Numbered from the stretch's first letter, positions 7,736-17,077 are shown. The stretch: DNA of 64,000 bases from Streptomyces barringtoniae (GCF_020819595.1 NZ_JAJHNP010000009.1:248001-312000); one strand, 5' to 3'. The notes: generated from the sequence alone by a model not told the origin. Translations and numbers: made by a program.

Positions 7736-10078
7736 ATGAACGACGACGCTGAGCAGCAACATCCCGCCCAGGCGAACCCCGGATACGCGGCCGGTCAACT
7801 GGCCGCCGCGTTCCGCACGGCCGCCGCACACCCGGACCCGGAGACCCGCCGACGCGGCGAGGAACGCGGCCGCAGGTGGCGTGCGGTCCTGAACGGGATG
7901 GCGAACGGCCTGCTGACGATCGGTTCCCGTACGCCCGTCGCCGGACTGCCCGCGTGGGTCACGCCGGAGGTCGTCCGGGGCGGCTTCGCCACCGGCGAGC
8001 CGAGCGCGGGCGGCCCCCTGCTCGACTTCGAGATCGCGGCCGCGCGCCGGGCCGGTGTGCCGGTGGAACGACATGCGCTGTTCGGTCACTTCCTGTCCGA
8101 GGAGGGGCTCGCCCACCTCTACGGCCTTCTGGACAGCGGTCGTTACGAGGTGACCGTTCCCGAAGAGGCCGCCCTGCTCACCGTGGCCTGGCTGGTCCGG
8201 GCCGGGGAGCCGGACGCCGCGCTGGACCTGGTCGAGGAGCTGGCGCCGTTCGCGGGCCGGCTGCGGTTCAGCCCGCGGCCGGCCGACCGGCCCGCGCCAC
8301 GGCCCGACGCCGTGCACCGCTCCACCGTCGCCGACGCCTCCGCGGCACTCGCGCGCCGGCGCCCCAGCACGGCCGTGGAGACACAGCGCGAGGCGCTTGC
8401 CGTCTGGCAGCCCTTCGGCGACGAACTGCTGCTGCACTGGCTGGAGGTGACGGACGAGGAAGGTCACGTCCGTGTCCCAGGACCCGCCGACGACCGCTCC
8501 TGGCACGCCCGCTCCGCCGAGCTGCTGCGCCGTTACCGCGACCTGGCCCGGCGCCACACCCGCTGCACCAAGCACCTCAAGCCCAAGGAGAACCTGGGCA
8601 TTCTGCGCGGCGCGCTGGAGGAGACCGTCGCCGGTCGGGAATTGGGGCCGCGGCGGCTCGGGCTGCTGCGGCACGCCGTCGCCTCCATGGTGCGGCGGCG
8701 CGGCCGGCCCGGCTCGCCGGAGCACACCGCGCTGCGCCGGGAGCAGGCCGCCCAGTGCGCGCTGCCCTCGCACCGCGCGCTGGCCCGCGTGGTGCTGGGA
8801 CGTCTGTCCGCGCTGCCGCAGGACGGCGGGGTGACCGAGACCGCGCCGGCCGTCGCGCCGGTGAGCGCCGAGGAGGCCGCCAAGACGGGTGTGCCCGAGG
8901 GCGCGGAGATCCCACCCGCCGTACGACGGCCCGTCGAGGCGGCACTCAGCGCACCTGTCGGCACGCTGGTGGAGCGCGGTGTCGTCCCCTCGGCGGAGGT
9001 CCTGGCCGAGCTGGTCCCCCAGCTCGTCGCCGCCACCACCGCCGCGGCACACCCCGAGCCGGCCCTGCGCACGCTGGCCGCCGCGAACTACCGCGCGTTC
9101 CGCAACCGCCGCTCGCTGCTGCTGCTCAACCTGCAGCGGCAGGTGCGGGTGGAGGAGCTGCCGTGGGTGCGGGCCGTCGCCGTCCACCGCGTCGACGCGG
9201 GGGCGGACGAGGTGGCGGCCACCGCGCTGCGGGTACTGGGCGGGCTCGCGGTGCGTGCGTTCCCCGGCACGATCCTCCCCAACCCGCTGATCCGCGAACT
9301 GTCCGTACTCGCGCGCCAGGCCGAGCTGGGGGCGCCCTTCGTCGAGGAACTCGCGGCGGACATCTTCATGGGCACGTTCACCCCGAAGTTCCTGGCGGCC
9401 GCGCGCGTCGCGGCCGAACTCCTCGGCGGCGGCTCGCTCTACGAGCGGTACTACGCCATCGACTACAGGGCGGTGCGCAACCTCGCCGTCATCGAGGCGG
9501 GGGATGCGGCACTCCGGTCCCACGGCGCGCGTACGTCGCCCGGGTTCGCCGCGCTGTGCCGGCAACGGGCCGCGCAGTTCGAGCCGGGAACGGGCACGGG
9601 AGCGTCGGGCTCCTGGGTCGCCGGGAACGGCACGGTCATCGAGCAGGCACAGATCCTCACCACCCACAACCTGGCCACCCTCGTCCACCGGGTGGGCATC
9701 GAGCCCGGCGCCGACTGGGCCGAACTGGCCCTGCGCTGCTTCGAGACCGTGTGCCTCCTGACCGGACGCGTGCACCACAATCCGCGACCGCTCGGCACCA
9801 TCAAGGACGTCGCCTACGCCTGGCGGCAGATGGTGTTCCACCTGTCGCTGTGCGAGCCGCAGGAGCAGCGGCGCGTACTGGACCGCCTGACCGAGGAGAC
9901 CGCCCGCCGGCCCTGGCACGTCTCCGGCCGCCTCGCTCCCGCCCTCACCAGGCTCCACCGGGTCATGGCCGGCGCCCCGGCCGACACGGGCACGGGCCGC
10001 CGCCTGCTGGGCTGGAGCACCGGCGGCCACTGGTTCCGTCCGGATCCGGAGCCGACCGGGCGAAAGATGCCGAAGTGA
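7736..10078 (+). CDS. Large helical protein of unknown function preceded by a tRNA-like leader
   Basis: A 780-residue soluble protein, predicted mostly helical, with no signal peptide or membrane helix and no nucleotide-binding motif that I can see. A notable conserved-looking block lies at residues 52-84 (GLLTIGSRTPVAG and PAWVTPEVV then GGFATG). Arg-rich segments (RRRRGR type, near residues 316-325) could contact nucleic acid. The middle (residues 390-560) is a run of helical pairs reminiscent of HEAT-type repeats, but this is impression only. No Shine-Dalgarno precedes the ATG at 7736; the start sits 2 bases after the tRNA-shaped element, so translation may depend on that structure or a different mechanism. 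Convergent with the bkd operon across a shared terminator. Confidence 0.7.
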   Translation: MNDDAEQQHPAQANPGYAAGQLAAAFRTAAAHPDPETRRRGEERGRRWRAVLNGMANGLLTIGSRTPVAGLPAWVTPEVVRGGFATGEPSAGGPLLDFEIAAARRAGVPVERHALFGHFLSEEGLAHLYGLLDSGRYEVTVPEEAALLTVAWLVRAGEPDAALDLVEELAPFAGRLRFSPRPADRPAPRPDAVHRSTVADASAALARRRPSTAVETQREALAVWQPFGDELLLHWLEVTDEEGHVRVPGPADDRSWHARSAELLRRYRDLARRHTRCTKHLKPKENLGILRGALEETVAGRELGPRRLGLLRHAVASMVRRRGRPGSPEHTALRREQAAQCALPSHRALARVVLGRLSALPQDGGVTETAPAVAPVSAEEAAKTGVPEGAEIPPAVRRPVEAALSAPVGTLVERGVVPSAEVLAELVPQLVAATTAAAHPEPALRTLAAANYRAFRNRRSLLLLNLQRQVRVEELPWVRAVAVHRVDAGADEVAATALRVLGGLAVRAFPGTILPNPLIRELSVLARQAELGAPFVEELAADIFMGTFTPKFLAAARVAAELLGGGSLYERYYAIDYRAVRNLAVIEAGDAALRSHGARTSPGFAALCRQRAAQFEPGTGTGASGSWVAGNGTVIEQAQILTTHNLATLVHRVGIEPGADWAELALRCFETVCLLTGRVHHNPRPLGTIKDVAYAWRQMVFHLSLCEPQEQRRVLDRLTEETARRPWHVSGRLAPALTRLHRVMAGAPADTGTGRRLLGWSTGGHWFRPDPEPTGRKMPK

Positions 10079-10137
10079 AGCCTCCGTCCTGGCCGACTCG
10101 GCCCCGTTCTCGTAGAAGACAGCCCGCTCTTGAAGAA

Positions 10138-10176
10138 GAGGGGACGGCCGCAAATCGAAGTTGCGGCCGTCCCCTC
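10138..10176. terminator. Bidirectional terminator
   Basis: A perfect 16-bp inverted repeat (GAGGGGACGGCCGCAA and its complement) at 10138-10153 and 10161-10176 around a 7-base loop. It lies between the convergent 7736 gene and the first bkd operon and can serve both. Confidence 0.85.
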
Positions 10177-10205
10177 AACGCTTCGCGACTACCCACCCGG
10201 AGCCG

Positions 10206-11609
10206 TCACGCCCAGGTGATCAGCCTCTTCGGCTCCTCCAGAATCGCCGCCACGTCCGCCAGCACCTTGGAGCCCAGCTCGCCGTCCACCAGGCGGTGGT
10301 CGAAGCTCAACGCCAGGGTCGTCACCTGACGCGGCTTGACCTTGCCCTTGTGGACCCACGGCTGGAGCTTGATCGCGCCGACCGCGAGGATCGCCGACTC
10401 GCCGGGGTTGAGGATCGGCGTGCCGGTGTCGACGCCGAAGACGCCGACGTTGGTGATCGTCACCGTGCCGCCCTGCATGGCCGCCGGGGACGTCTTGCCC
10501 TCGCGGGCGGTGGAGACCAGGTCGCCCAGCGCGGCGGCCAGCTGCGGGAGCGTCTTGTCGTGCGCGTCCTTGATGTTGGGCACGATCAGGCCGCGCGGGG
10601 TGGCCGCCGCGATGCCCAGGTTGACGTAGTGCTTCTGCACGATCTCCTGGTTGGCCTCGTCCCATGACGCGTTGATCGCCGGGTTCCGCTTGATGGCGAC
10701 CAGCAGGGCCTTGGCGATCAGCAGCAGCGGGTTGACCCGCAGGCCCTGCATCTCCTTGTCCTGCTTCAGCTCCTCGACCAGCTTCATCGTGCGGGTCACG
10801 TCGATCGTCACGAACTCGGTGACATGCGGCGCGGTGAACGCCGAGCCGACCATCGCCGCCGCCGTGGCCTTGCGGACGCCCTTGACCGGGATGCGGGTCT
10901 CACGCATGCCGTCGTAGGACGCGACCGGTGCCGGCGTCACCGCGGCCGCGGCGACCGGGGCCGGCGCCGGCTCCGCCGGCTTCGGCGTGGCCGCCGCGTG
11001 AACGTCGTCGCGGGTGATGATGCCGTCCGGGCCGGACGGGGTGACCGTGGCGAGGTCGACGCCGAGGTCCTTGGCCAGCTTGCGCACCGGCGGCTTGGCC
11101 AGCGGGCGGGGCTTCTCGGCGACCGCGCCGTGGCCGTGGCCGTGGCCGTTCAGCTCGGTCTCGATCGCCTGGGCCGGTGCCGGGACCGTGACCTCGGGGC
11201 CCTTGCGGGGGCGGCGCTTGGTGGAGGACGTCGACACGCCGTAGCCGACCAGCACCGGCTGGCGGGCCTGCGGCTTGGCCTCCGGCTCGGGCTCGGGCTC
11301 CGCAACAGCTGCCTGCGGCTGCCCGGCCGGGGCCTCGGCGGGTGCCGCGCCGGCCACCTCCACCGCGATGATGGACGTGCCCACGTCGACCGTGGTGCCC
11401 TCGGGGAAGCGGAGTTCGCGGACCACGCCGTCGTAGGGGATGGGCAGTTCGACGGCCGCCTTGGCCGTCTCGACCTCGCACACCACCTGACCGTCGGTGA
11501 CCGTGTCACCCGGCTGGACGTACCACTTGAGGATCTCGGCCTCGGTGAGTCCCTCGCCGACGTCCGGCATCTTGAACTCGCGCACGGACGCTTCCGTCAT
11601 CGTCGTCAC
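10206..11609 (-). CDS. bkdC: Branched-chain 2-oxoacid dehydrogenase E2 (dihydrolipoyl acyltransferase), operon 1
   Basis: A 467-residue E2 subunit with one lipoyl domain (lipoylated Lys in VETAKAAVEL, residues about 46-55), a His/Pro/Glu-rich linker including NGHGHGHG, a peripheral subunit-binding domain (KLAKDLGVD...GPDGIITRDDV) and the catalytic acyltransferase domain ending with SFDHRLVDG, whose His and Asp are catalytic. The complex decarboxylates branched 2-oxoacids from Val, Leu and Ile to acyl-CoA starters for branched fatty acids and polyketides. The stop of the E1 beta gene at 11620-11622 is 10 bases upstream; AGGAG at 11616-11620 sits 6 bases from GTG 11609, preferred over ATG 11600. 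Pyruvate specificity cannot be fully excluded. Confidence 0.88.
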   Translation of the reverse strand: MTTMTEASVREFKMPDVGEGLTEAEILKWYVQPGDTVTDGQVVCEVETAKAAVELPIPYDGVVRELRFPEGTTVDVGTSIIAVEVAGAAPAEAPAGQPQAAVAEPEPEPEAKPQARQPVLVGYGVSTSSTKRRPRKGPEVTVPAPAQAIETELNGHGHGHGAVAEKPRPLAKPPVRKLAKDLGVDLATVTPSGPDGIITRDDVHAAATPKPAEPAPAPVAAAAVTPAPVASYDGMRETRIPVKGVRKATAAAMVGSAFTAPHVTEFVTIDVTRTMKLVEELKQDKEMQGLRVNPLLLIAKALLVAIKRNPAINASWDEANQEIVQKHYVNLGIAAATPRGLIVPNIKDAHDKTLPQLAAALGDLVSTAREGKTSPAAMQGGTVTITNVGVFGVDTGTPILNPGESAILAVGAIKLQPWVHKGKVKPRQVTTLALSFDHRLVDGELGSKVLADVAAILEEPKRLITWA

Positions 11610-11619
11610 GACCCTCTCC

Positions 11620-12597
11620 TCAGTACGCCAGCGAGCGGTCGACGGCGTCGAGCACGCGGTCCAGGTCCGGCAGGTATTCCTCCTCCAGGCGGGCCGGCGG
11701 GTAGGGGGCGTGGTATCCGCCCACCCGCAGGACCGGTGCCTCCAGGTGGTAGAAGCAGCGCTCGGTGATCCGGGCGGCGATCTCCGCACCGGAGCCGAAG
11801 AACACCGGTGCCTCGTGGACCACGACCAGGCGGCGGGTCTTCTCCACCGAGGCCTGGACGGCGTCGAAGTCCAGCGGGGAGACCGAGCGCAGGTCCAGGA
11901 CCTCCAGGGACTTGCCCTCCTCGGCCGCGGCGGCCGCGACCTCCTGGCACAGCTTCACCATCGGGCCGTACGCCGCCAGGGTGAGGTCGGTGCCCTCGCG
12001 GACGACCTGGGCCTTGTGCAGCGGGGCGGGGATCGCCTCGACGTCCACCTCGGCCTTGTCCCAGTAGCGCCGCTTCGGCTCGAAGTAGATCACCGGGTCG
12101 TCGCTCTGGATGGCCTGCTGCATCATCCAGTACGCGTCCGACGCGTTCGACGGAGACACGATCTTCAGGCCCGCCACGTGCGCGAACAGCGCCTCGGGGG
12201 ACTCCGAGTGGTGCTCGACCGCGCCGATGCCGCCGCCGTAGGGGATGCGGACGACGACCGGCATCTTGACCTTGCCCAGCGAGCGCGCGTGCATCTTCGC
12301 GAGCTGGGTGACGATCTGGTCGTAGGCCGGGAAGACGAAGCCGTCGAACTGGATCTCCACCACCGGGCGGTAGCCGCGCAGCGCCAGACCGATCGCGGTG
12401 CCGACGATGCCGGACTCCGCCAGCGGGGTGTCGATGACCCGGCTCTCGCCGAAGTCCTTCTGGAGGCCGTCCGTCACGCGGAACACGCCGCCGAGCTTGC
12501 CGACGTCCTCACCCATGACGAGGACCTTGGGGTCCTCCTCCAGGGCACGGCGCAGCGATTCGTTGATGGCCTTCGCCATCGCCATCTTCTCGGCCAT
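11620..12597 (-). CDS. bkdB: Branched-chain 2-oxoacid dehydrogenase E1 beta, operon 1
   Basis: A 325-residue transketolase-like E1 beta subunit. It has the beta-subunit signature VMGEDVGKLGGVFRVT near residue 28, the DTPLAESGIVG segment, and EHHSESPEA near residue 130. It pairs with E1 alpha to bind thiamine diphosphate and hand the acyl group to E2. The ATG at 12597 lies one base after the E1 alpha stop, so the two are translationally coupled and made in equal amounts. About two thirds of positions appear shared with the second-operon copy at 25936-26940. Confidence 0.92.
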   Translation of the reverse strand: MAEKMAMAKAINESLRRALEEDPKVLVMGEDVGKLGGVFRVTDGLQKDFGESRVIDTPLAESGIVGTAIGLALRGYRPVVEIQFDGFVFPAYDQIVTQLAKMHARSLGKVKMPVVVRIPYGGGIGAVEHHSESPEALFAHVAGLKIVSPSNASDAYWMMQQAIQSDDPVIYFEPKRRYWDKAEVDVEAIPAPLHKAQVVREGTDLTLAAYGPMVKLCQEVAAAAAEEGKSLEVLDLRSVSPLDFDAVQASVEKTRRLVVVHEAPVFFGSGAEIAARITERCFYHLEAPVLRVGGYHAPYPPARLEEEYLPDLDRVLDAVDRSLAY

Positions 12598-12598
12598 C

Positions 12599-13798
12599 TC
12601 AGCGACCCCCTTCGCTTGCGTCAGCAAACGACGCCTGGTAGGCGGCGAACTGCGCTCGTTCCTCGTCGACGAGCGCGTGCCCGTCCGCGTACACGTTCTC
12701 GAAGATGGCGAAGTGGTCCGGGTCGGGCATGGCGCGGACCGCTTCGCGCACTCGTTTGCCCAACACCTCGGACTCGGCCTCGAGTTCCGCGAAGAATCCG
12801 TCGTCCGTGTGGTTTGAGGCTTCCAGATACCGGCGAAGGCGCAGGATCGGGTCCTTCGCCTCCCAGGCCATCCGCTCCTCGTCGCCCCGGTAGCGGGTGG
12901 GGTCGTCGGAGGTGGTGTGAGCGCCCATGCGGTAGGTGTACGCCTCGACCAGGGTCGGGCCCTCGCCGTTGCGGGCCCGCTCCAGGGCCCACTTGGTGAC
13001 CGCGAGGCAGGCCAGCACGTCGTTGCCGTCCACGCGCACGCCCGGGAAGCCGAAGCCCTGCGCGCGCTGGTAGAGCGGCACCCGGCTCTGCTTCTCGGTC
13101 GGCTCGGAGATCGCCCACTGGTTGTTCTGGCAGAAGAACACGACGGGCGCGTTGTAGACCGCGGAGAAGGTGAACGATTCGGCCACGTCGCCCTGGCTGC
13201 TCGCGCCGTCACCGAAGTAGGCGATGACCGCCGAGTCGGCGCCGTCCTTGGCCACGCCCATCGCGTAGCCGGTGGCGTGCAGCGTCTGGGAGCCGATGAC
13301 GATCGTGTACAGGTGGAAGTTGTTGCCGTTGGGGTCCCAGCCGCCGTTGTTCACGCCGCGGAACATGCCGAGCAGGTTGGTCGGGTCGACGCCGCGGCAC
13401 CAGGCGACGCCGTGCTCGCGGTAGGTCGGGAAGACGTAGTCGTCGTCGCGCAGCGCCCGGCCGGAGCCGATCTGCGCGGCCTCCTGGCCGAGCAGCGAGG
13501 CCCACAGGCCCAGCTCGCCCTGGCGCTGCAGGGCGGTGGCCTCGGCGTCGAAGCGGCGGGTGAGCACCATGTCGCGGTACAGGCCGCGCAGGTCTTCGGG
13601 GGTGATGCCGGCGACGTAGGCGTCGTACTCGGCGTTCTTGACCCGCTTGCCCTCGGGCGTCAGCAGCTGTACGAGCTCCGGTTCGGTGCTCTTCTTCGCG
13701 GCGGCGCGGGTGGTGCGGGTGGTCTTGCTGCCGGTGGTGCCGGCCTTGCCTGCGGCGCTGCGTCGCGGCTCGCGCGCGGCACTGCTGTCCACGGTCAC
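12599..13798 (-). CDS. bkdA: Branched-chain 2-oxoacid dehydrogenase E1 alpha, operon 1
   Basis: A 399-residue E1 alpha subunit with the thiamine diphosphate and magnesium motif GDGASSQGD...QNNQ, the phosphorylation-loop region YRMGAHTTSDDPTRYR and an early GQEAAQIGSG. The N-terminal 40 residues are Ala/Lys/Thr-rich, unlike operon 2, and may be a flexible or nucleic-acid-like tail. GGAGGAG at 13804-13810 lies 5 bases before GTG 13798, which decides the start over longer frames. First gene of the operon; the promoter candidate lies at 13940-13969. Confidence 0.9.
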   Translation of the reverse strand: MTVDSSAAREPRRSAAGKAGTTGSKTTRTTRAAAKKSTEPELVQLLTPEGKRVKNAEYDAYVAGITPEDLRGLYRDMVLTRRFDAEATALQRQGELGLWASLLGQEAAQIGSGRALRDDDYVFPTYREHGVAWCRGVDPTNLLGMFRGVNNGGWDPNGNNFHLYTIVIGSQTLHATGYAMGVAKDGADSAVIAYFGDGASSQGDVAESFTFSAVYNAPVVFFCQNNQWAISEPTEKQSRVPLYQRAQGFGFPGVRVDGNDVLACLAVTKWALERARNGEGPTLVEAYTYRMGAHTTSDDPTRYRGDEERMAWEAKDPILRLRRYLEASNHTDDGFFAELEAESEVLGKRVREAVRAMPDPDHFAIFENVYADGHALVDEERAQFAAYQASFADASEGGR

Positions 13799-13939
13799 GT
13801 GTGCTCCTCCGTCGTTCCGGCCCCCGGGGTTGCCGGTAGGCCAGTGCGGCTCACCTGTTTCGACCACCGGGCACGGGGTGGGTGCCACTCGGCCGGGAAC
13901 AGGCGTGACAGGTGCCCCGGCGAGCGCCCTGCAACCATC

Positions 13940-13969
13940 ACGTTACCCAGTGCTCCACATATCTGTGAA
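13940..13969 (-). promoter_or_regulatory. Candidate promoter of bkd operon 1
   Basis: On the minus strand TTCACA (13969-13964) and TAACGT (13945-13940) are separated by 18 bases, a good match to the main sigma factor pattern. The transcript would start near 13933, leaving a leader of about 135 bases before the E1 alpha GTG. Confidence 0.4.
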
Positions 13970-13992
13970 ACGCCACCTGACCTGCGATTTTG

Positions 13993-14006
13993 CTTGGATT
14001 TCCAAG
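13993..14006. promoter_or_regulatory. Perfect 14-bp palindrome upstream of the bkd operon 1 promoter
   Basis: CTTGGATTTCCAAG lies 23 bases upstream of the candidate -35 hexamer, a usual activator position. The binding protein is unknown; an Lrp-type regulator such as the one at 28268-28801 is one possibility. Confidence 0.35.
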
Positions 14007-14287
14007 TAAATCGAGGAGGTGTGCAAGCGTGCTGGTCACAGCCTTGCGAAAGGCCGGAGCAACCGCACGTTATCCCGCTGACCCGGGTCACGGGAAGAGT
14101 CGAATTGTTTGCGTGTGACACTGGCTGCGCCGCTTATGTCATCCGAATCCAGGCGAGAAGATCGGAAGCGGCGGGACCATTTGGGAAAGTCCACGGCATG
14201 CTCACGGCGTGACCGAAAGAGATCGCCGGCGACCGCCTGTGACAAGCCCCAGCTCACGGCCGTTTTTCGTGCCCTACCATCTGCGGC

Positions 14288-15331
14288 GTGCCGCGCTCAT
14301 GTGTACCACCCCTTGTACCCCACGCGCCCCCTCTGGGCGCCCTGCTCCGCCTGTACGCCGCCGGTTCCGCCCTCACCTGTGAGCCGGTCGATCAGGGCCT
14401 GCTGAACCGCGGCTACCGGCTGCGCACCACCCGCGGCCGCTATTTCCTCAAGCACCATTTCGACCCCGACACCGCCGACCCGGCCGCCATCGAACGCCGG
14501 CACCGCGCCACCCAGCGCCTGGCCGACCTCGGCGTCCCCGTCGCCGTACCGCTCGCGCACCGCGAGGGCCGTACGGTCGCCGTCGTCGGCGGCCACGCCT
14601 ACGCCCTGCACCCCTGGATCGACGGCAGGCACCGGCACGGCGGACAGCTCACGCGCGCGGAGAGCGCACACCTCGGGGCGGTCCTGGGCGCCGTGCACGC
14701 CTGCCTGGAGCGCGTGATGCCGCCCAAGGGGCGCACGCGGCCGGCCACGAGCCCTCATCCCGTGGAGAGCGCCGCCCCCTCCGACACCTTCGCCCTCATC
14801 GACGACCTGCTCGCCCATGTGCGCCGGCACCGCCCCGCCGACGCCTTCGACGAGCTGGCCCGGCACCGGCTGCTGGAACGCCGGTCGCTCCTGGAGCAGC
14901 ACGCGGACCGGCGCCCGCCGCGCGGCGGCTCGGTGGGCTGGGTGCACGGCGACTTCCACCCGTTCAACGTGCTCTACAAGGACGACGCCCCGGCGGCCAT
15001 CGTCGACTGGGACCGGCTCGGTGTGCAGCCCCGCGCCGAGGAGGCGGTACGCGCCGCGGCGATCTTCTTCGTACGCCCCGCGGGCGCACTGGACCTGCCG
15101 AAGGTACGCGCGTACGCGCGCGCGTACCGGCGCGCGGCCGGCGCCGGACCCGCCGAGCTGGCGGCGGCCGTGCACCGGGTGTGGTGGGAGCGGCTGAACG
15201 ACTTCTGGATGCTGCGCTGGCACTACGAACGCGGTGACACGCGCGCGGACTGCCAGTTCCCGGCCGCGTCGGCGCTCGTGGTGTGGTGGACACGCGAGTA
15301 CGACGCGGTGCGCGCCGCGTTCAGCGAGTGA
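14288..15331 (+). CDS. Aminoglycoside phosphotransferase / kinase-fold family protein
   Basis: A 347-residue APH-fold enzyme. It has the catalytic loop HGDFHPFNVL (around residue 219) and the metal-binding VDWD that follows, with an earlier FLKHH strand carrying the likely ATP-binding Lys near residue 55. The family phosphorylates small hydroxylated substrates such as aminoglycosides, homoserine or choline; the substrate is unknown here. Start GTG 14288 has no Shine-Dalgarno but a TACCAT hexamer ends 7 bases before it, consistent with leaderless translation. It stands alone between bkd operon 1 and a kinase gene facing it. Confidence 0.75.
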   Translation: MPRSCVPPLVPHAPPLGALLRLYAAGSALTCEPVDQGLLNRGYRLRTTRGRYFLKHHFDPDTADPAAIERRHRATQRLADLGVPVAVPLAHREGRTVAVVGGHAYALHPWIDGRHRHGGQLTRAESAHLGAVLGAVHACLERVMPPKGRTRPATSPHPVESAAPSDTFALIDDLLAHVRRHRPADAFDELARHRLLERRSLLEQHADRRPPRGGSVGWVHGDFHPFNVLYKDDAPAAIVDWDRLGVQPRAEEAVRAAAIFFVRPAGALDLPKVRAYARAYRRAAGAGPAELAAAVHRVWWERLNDFWMLRWHYERGDTRADCQFPAASALVVWWTREYDAVRAAFSE

Positions 15332-15424
15332 CGGCGCCCGAGTCACGGCGCCCCCGGCGGGAACCGCTCAGGGGATGCCGTCAGACAGTCAGGGGGACGC
15401 CGTCAGAGGCGAGGCCGGTGTCCT

Positions 15425-17077
15425 TCAACCGGTGGGGTCACCCGTGGCCCCGCCGTCCGTCGTGGTGCCGGCGTCGGTGCCGCCGTTGGTGACGCCGGTG
15501 TTGGTGCCGCCGTTCGTCGTACCGGTGTTGGTGCCACCGTCCGTCGTACCGGCGTTCGTGCCGCCGTCCGTCGTACCGGCGTTCGTGCCGCCGTTCGAGG
15601 TGTCCGAGGACTGCGACGGGGAGGTCTGCGGGTCCGTGGGCTCGTCGGTCGGCCCCGTGGTCTGCGACTGGGACGTCTGCGGGTCCGACGGGGTGTAGCC
15701 GGAACCGCCCGAACCCGAGTCCGAGCCGTTGTCCGTGCTGGTGTCCGTGGGCTGGTCGGTGGTGTCGTCCGACGGCGTCGGGGTGTCCGAGTGGTCCTTC
15801 GTGGACTTCGAGTGCGTCGCCGGCGGCTTGGTGTCGGTACCGGTGCCGGTGCCGTTGCCCGTGTGCTTGACCGCGAATGCGACGCCCGCCGCGATCGCGA
15901 TGACCGCGAGCACGGCGACGATCCACATCTTGCCGCGGCCGCTGCCCTTGTTCCCGTGCCCCTCGAAGCCGCCGTCGTCGCCGCCTCCGTAGCGCTGCGG
16001 CAGGATCGGCTGGGGGATCTGCGCGGTCCCGGCGCCGAAGTCGCCCGGGTGCTGCATCGCGGTCGTCCCCGTGAAGCCGCCCGCCGGGGTGTGCCGGCCG
16101 TCGTGCGCCTCCACCGGGCCGGTGTGCCAGGTGCCGGTGTGCCCGCCCTGCTCGTACAGCATCTGCAGGCCGTACTGGACCAGGCCGCGCATCTCCTCGG
16201 CCGTCTGGAACCGGTCGTCCGGGTCCTTGGCGAGTGAGCGCATGACCAGGCCGTCCAGCTCCGGCGGGCAGCCGTCGGAGAACTCCGAGGGCGGGGTCGG
16301 GATGTCCTGGACGTGCTGGTAGACCACCGACAGCGGGGTCTCACCGGTGAACGGGGGCCGCAGGGCGAGCAGTTCGTACAGCAGGCAGCCCGTCGCGTAC
16401 AGGTCGGAACGGTGGTCCACGGCCTTGCCGAGCGCCTGCTCCGGGGAGAGGTACTGCGGCGTGCCCATGACCATGCCGGTCTGTGTCATCGTTGTCGACG
16501 CACCGTGCAGGGCACGCGCGATGCCGAAGTCCATCACCTTGACGGCGCCGCTGTTCGTGATGATCACGTTGGCGGGCTTGATGTCGCGGTGCACGATGCC
16601 GTGCTGATGCGAGTAGGCGAGCGCGTCCAGCACCCCGGAGACGATGATCAGGGCCTGCTCGGGGCCCGGCGCCTCGGCGTTCAGCAGCAGATCGCGGATG
16701 GTGCGGCCCTCGACCAGCTCCATCACGATGTAGGGCACGGACTGGCCGCCGACGAAGTCCTCGCCGGAGTCGTACACGGCGACGATCGCGTGGTGGTTGA
16801 GCCCGGCGACGGACTGCGCCTCGCGCGTGAAACGGGCCTTGGAGACCGGGTCCTCGGCCAGGTCCGCGCGCAGCAGCTTCACCGCGACGGTACGGCCCAG
16901 ACGGACGTCCTCGGCCGCGAACACCTCGGCCATGCCGCCCCGGCCGAGCCGGTGCGTCAGCCGGTACCGGCCGTCGCCGACGAGCCCTCCGTTGCCCCAC
17001 ATCTCCGGCGCATCCGACATACCGCCGCCAGTCGCCTCGGGGTCGGACGGGCCCTGGGCGCGCTGCGTCTGGTCCAT
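15425..17077 (-). CDS. Membrane Ser/Thr protein kinase with a repeat-rich extracellular tail, no PASTA domain
   Basis: A 550-residue Hanks-type kinase. The catalytic domain spans residues 38-300 with the glycine loop LGRGGMAEV, catalytic-pair Lys67 (VAVKLL), HRDIKPAN, DFGIA and an activation segment with TMTQTGMVMGTPQYLSPEQ. A proline-rich linker leads to one membrane helix (about residues 373-395). The outside tail is low in complexity, rich in Thr, Asp, Ser and Gly, and ends in about five copies of an 8-residue repeat GGTNAGTT. There is no PASTA sensor. ATG 17077 has GAGGA just upstream. Divergent from a PASTA-type kinase at 17421, sharing a 343-base control region. Signal and substrates unknown. 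Confidence 0.88.
   Translation of the reverse strand: MDQTQRAQGPSDPEATGGGMSDAPEMWGNGGLVGDGRYRLTHRLGRGGMAEVFAAEDVRLGRTVAVKLLRADLAEDPVSKARFTREAQSVAGLNHHAIVAVYDSGEDFVGGQSVPYIVMELVEGRTIRDLLLNAEAPGPEQALIIVSGVLDALAYSHQHGIVHRDIKPANVIITNSGAVKVMDFGIARALHGASTTMTQTGMVMGTPQYLSPEQALGKAVDHRSDLYATGCLLYELLALRPPFTGETPLSVVYQHVQDIPTPPSEFSDGCPPELDGLVMRSLAKDPDDRFQTAEEMRGLVQYGLQMLYEQGGHTGTWHTGPVEAHDGRHTPAGGFTGTTAMQHPGDFGAGTAQIPQPILPQRYGGGDDGGFEGHGNKGSGRGKMWIVAVLAVIAIAAGVAFAVKHTGNGTGTGTDTKPPATHSKSTKDHSDTPTPSDDTTDQPTDTSTDNGSDSGSGGSGYTPSDPQTSQSQTTGPTDEPTDPQTSPSQSSDTSNGGTNAGTTDGGTNAGTTDGGTNTGTTNGGTNTGVTNGGTDAGTTTDGGATGDPTG
15461..15600 (+). repeat. 24-bp tandem repeats coding for the kinase tail
   Basis: About five to six degenerate 24-base units (core gtcgtaccggcgttcgtgcc) encode the GGTNAGTT repeats at the C-terminus of the kinase on the minus strand. 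Units near 15535-15590 are almost identical, so copy number may vary by slippage. Confidence 0.75.

Larger units (their letters stand above)
13799..14287. other. Intergenic regulatory region between bkd operon 1 and a phosphotransferase gene
   Basis: No convincing gene in 489 bases. It holds the candidate bkd promoter at 13940-13969 and a perfect palindrome CTTGGATTTCCAAG at 13993-14006. Towards the right, TACCAT at 14275-14280 could be a -10 element for the phosphotransferase gene, whose GTG at 14288 would then be almost leaderless. Confidence 0.5.

Noticed and set aside
7673..10153. An 826-residue minus-strand frame opposite the 7736 gene
   Set aside because: Composition is Gly/Arg/Gln-rich without any motif, typical of antisense frames in high-GC DNA.
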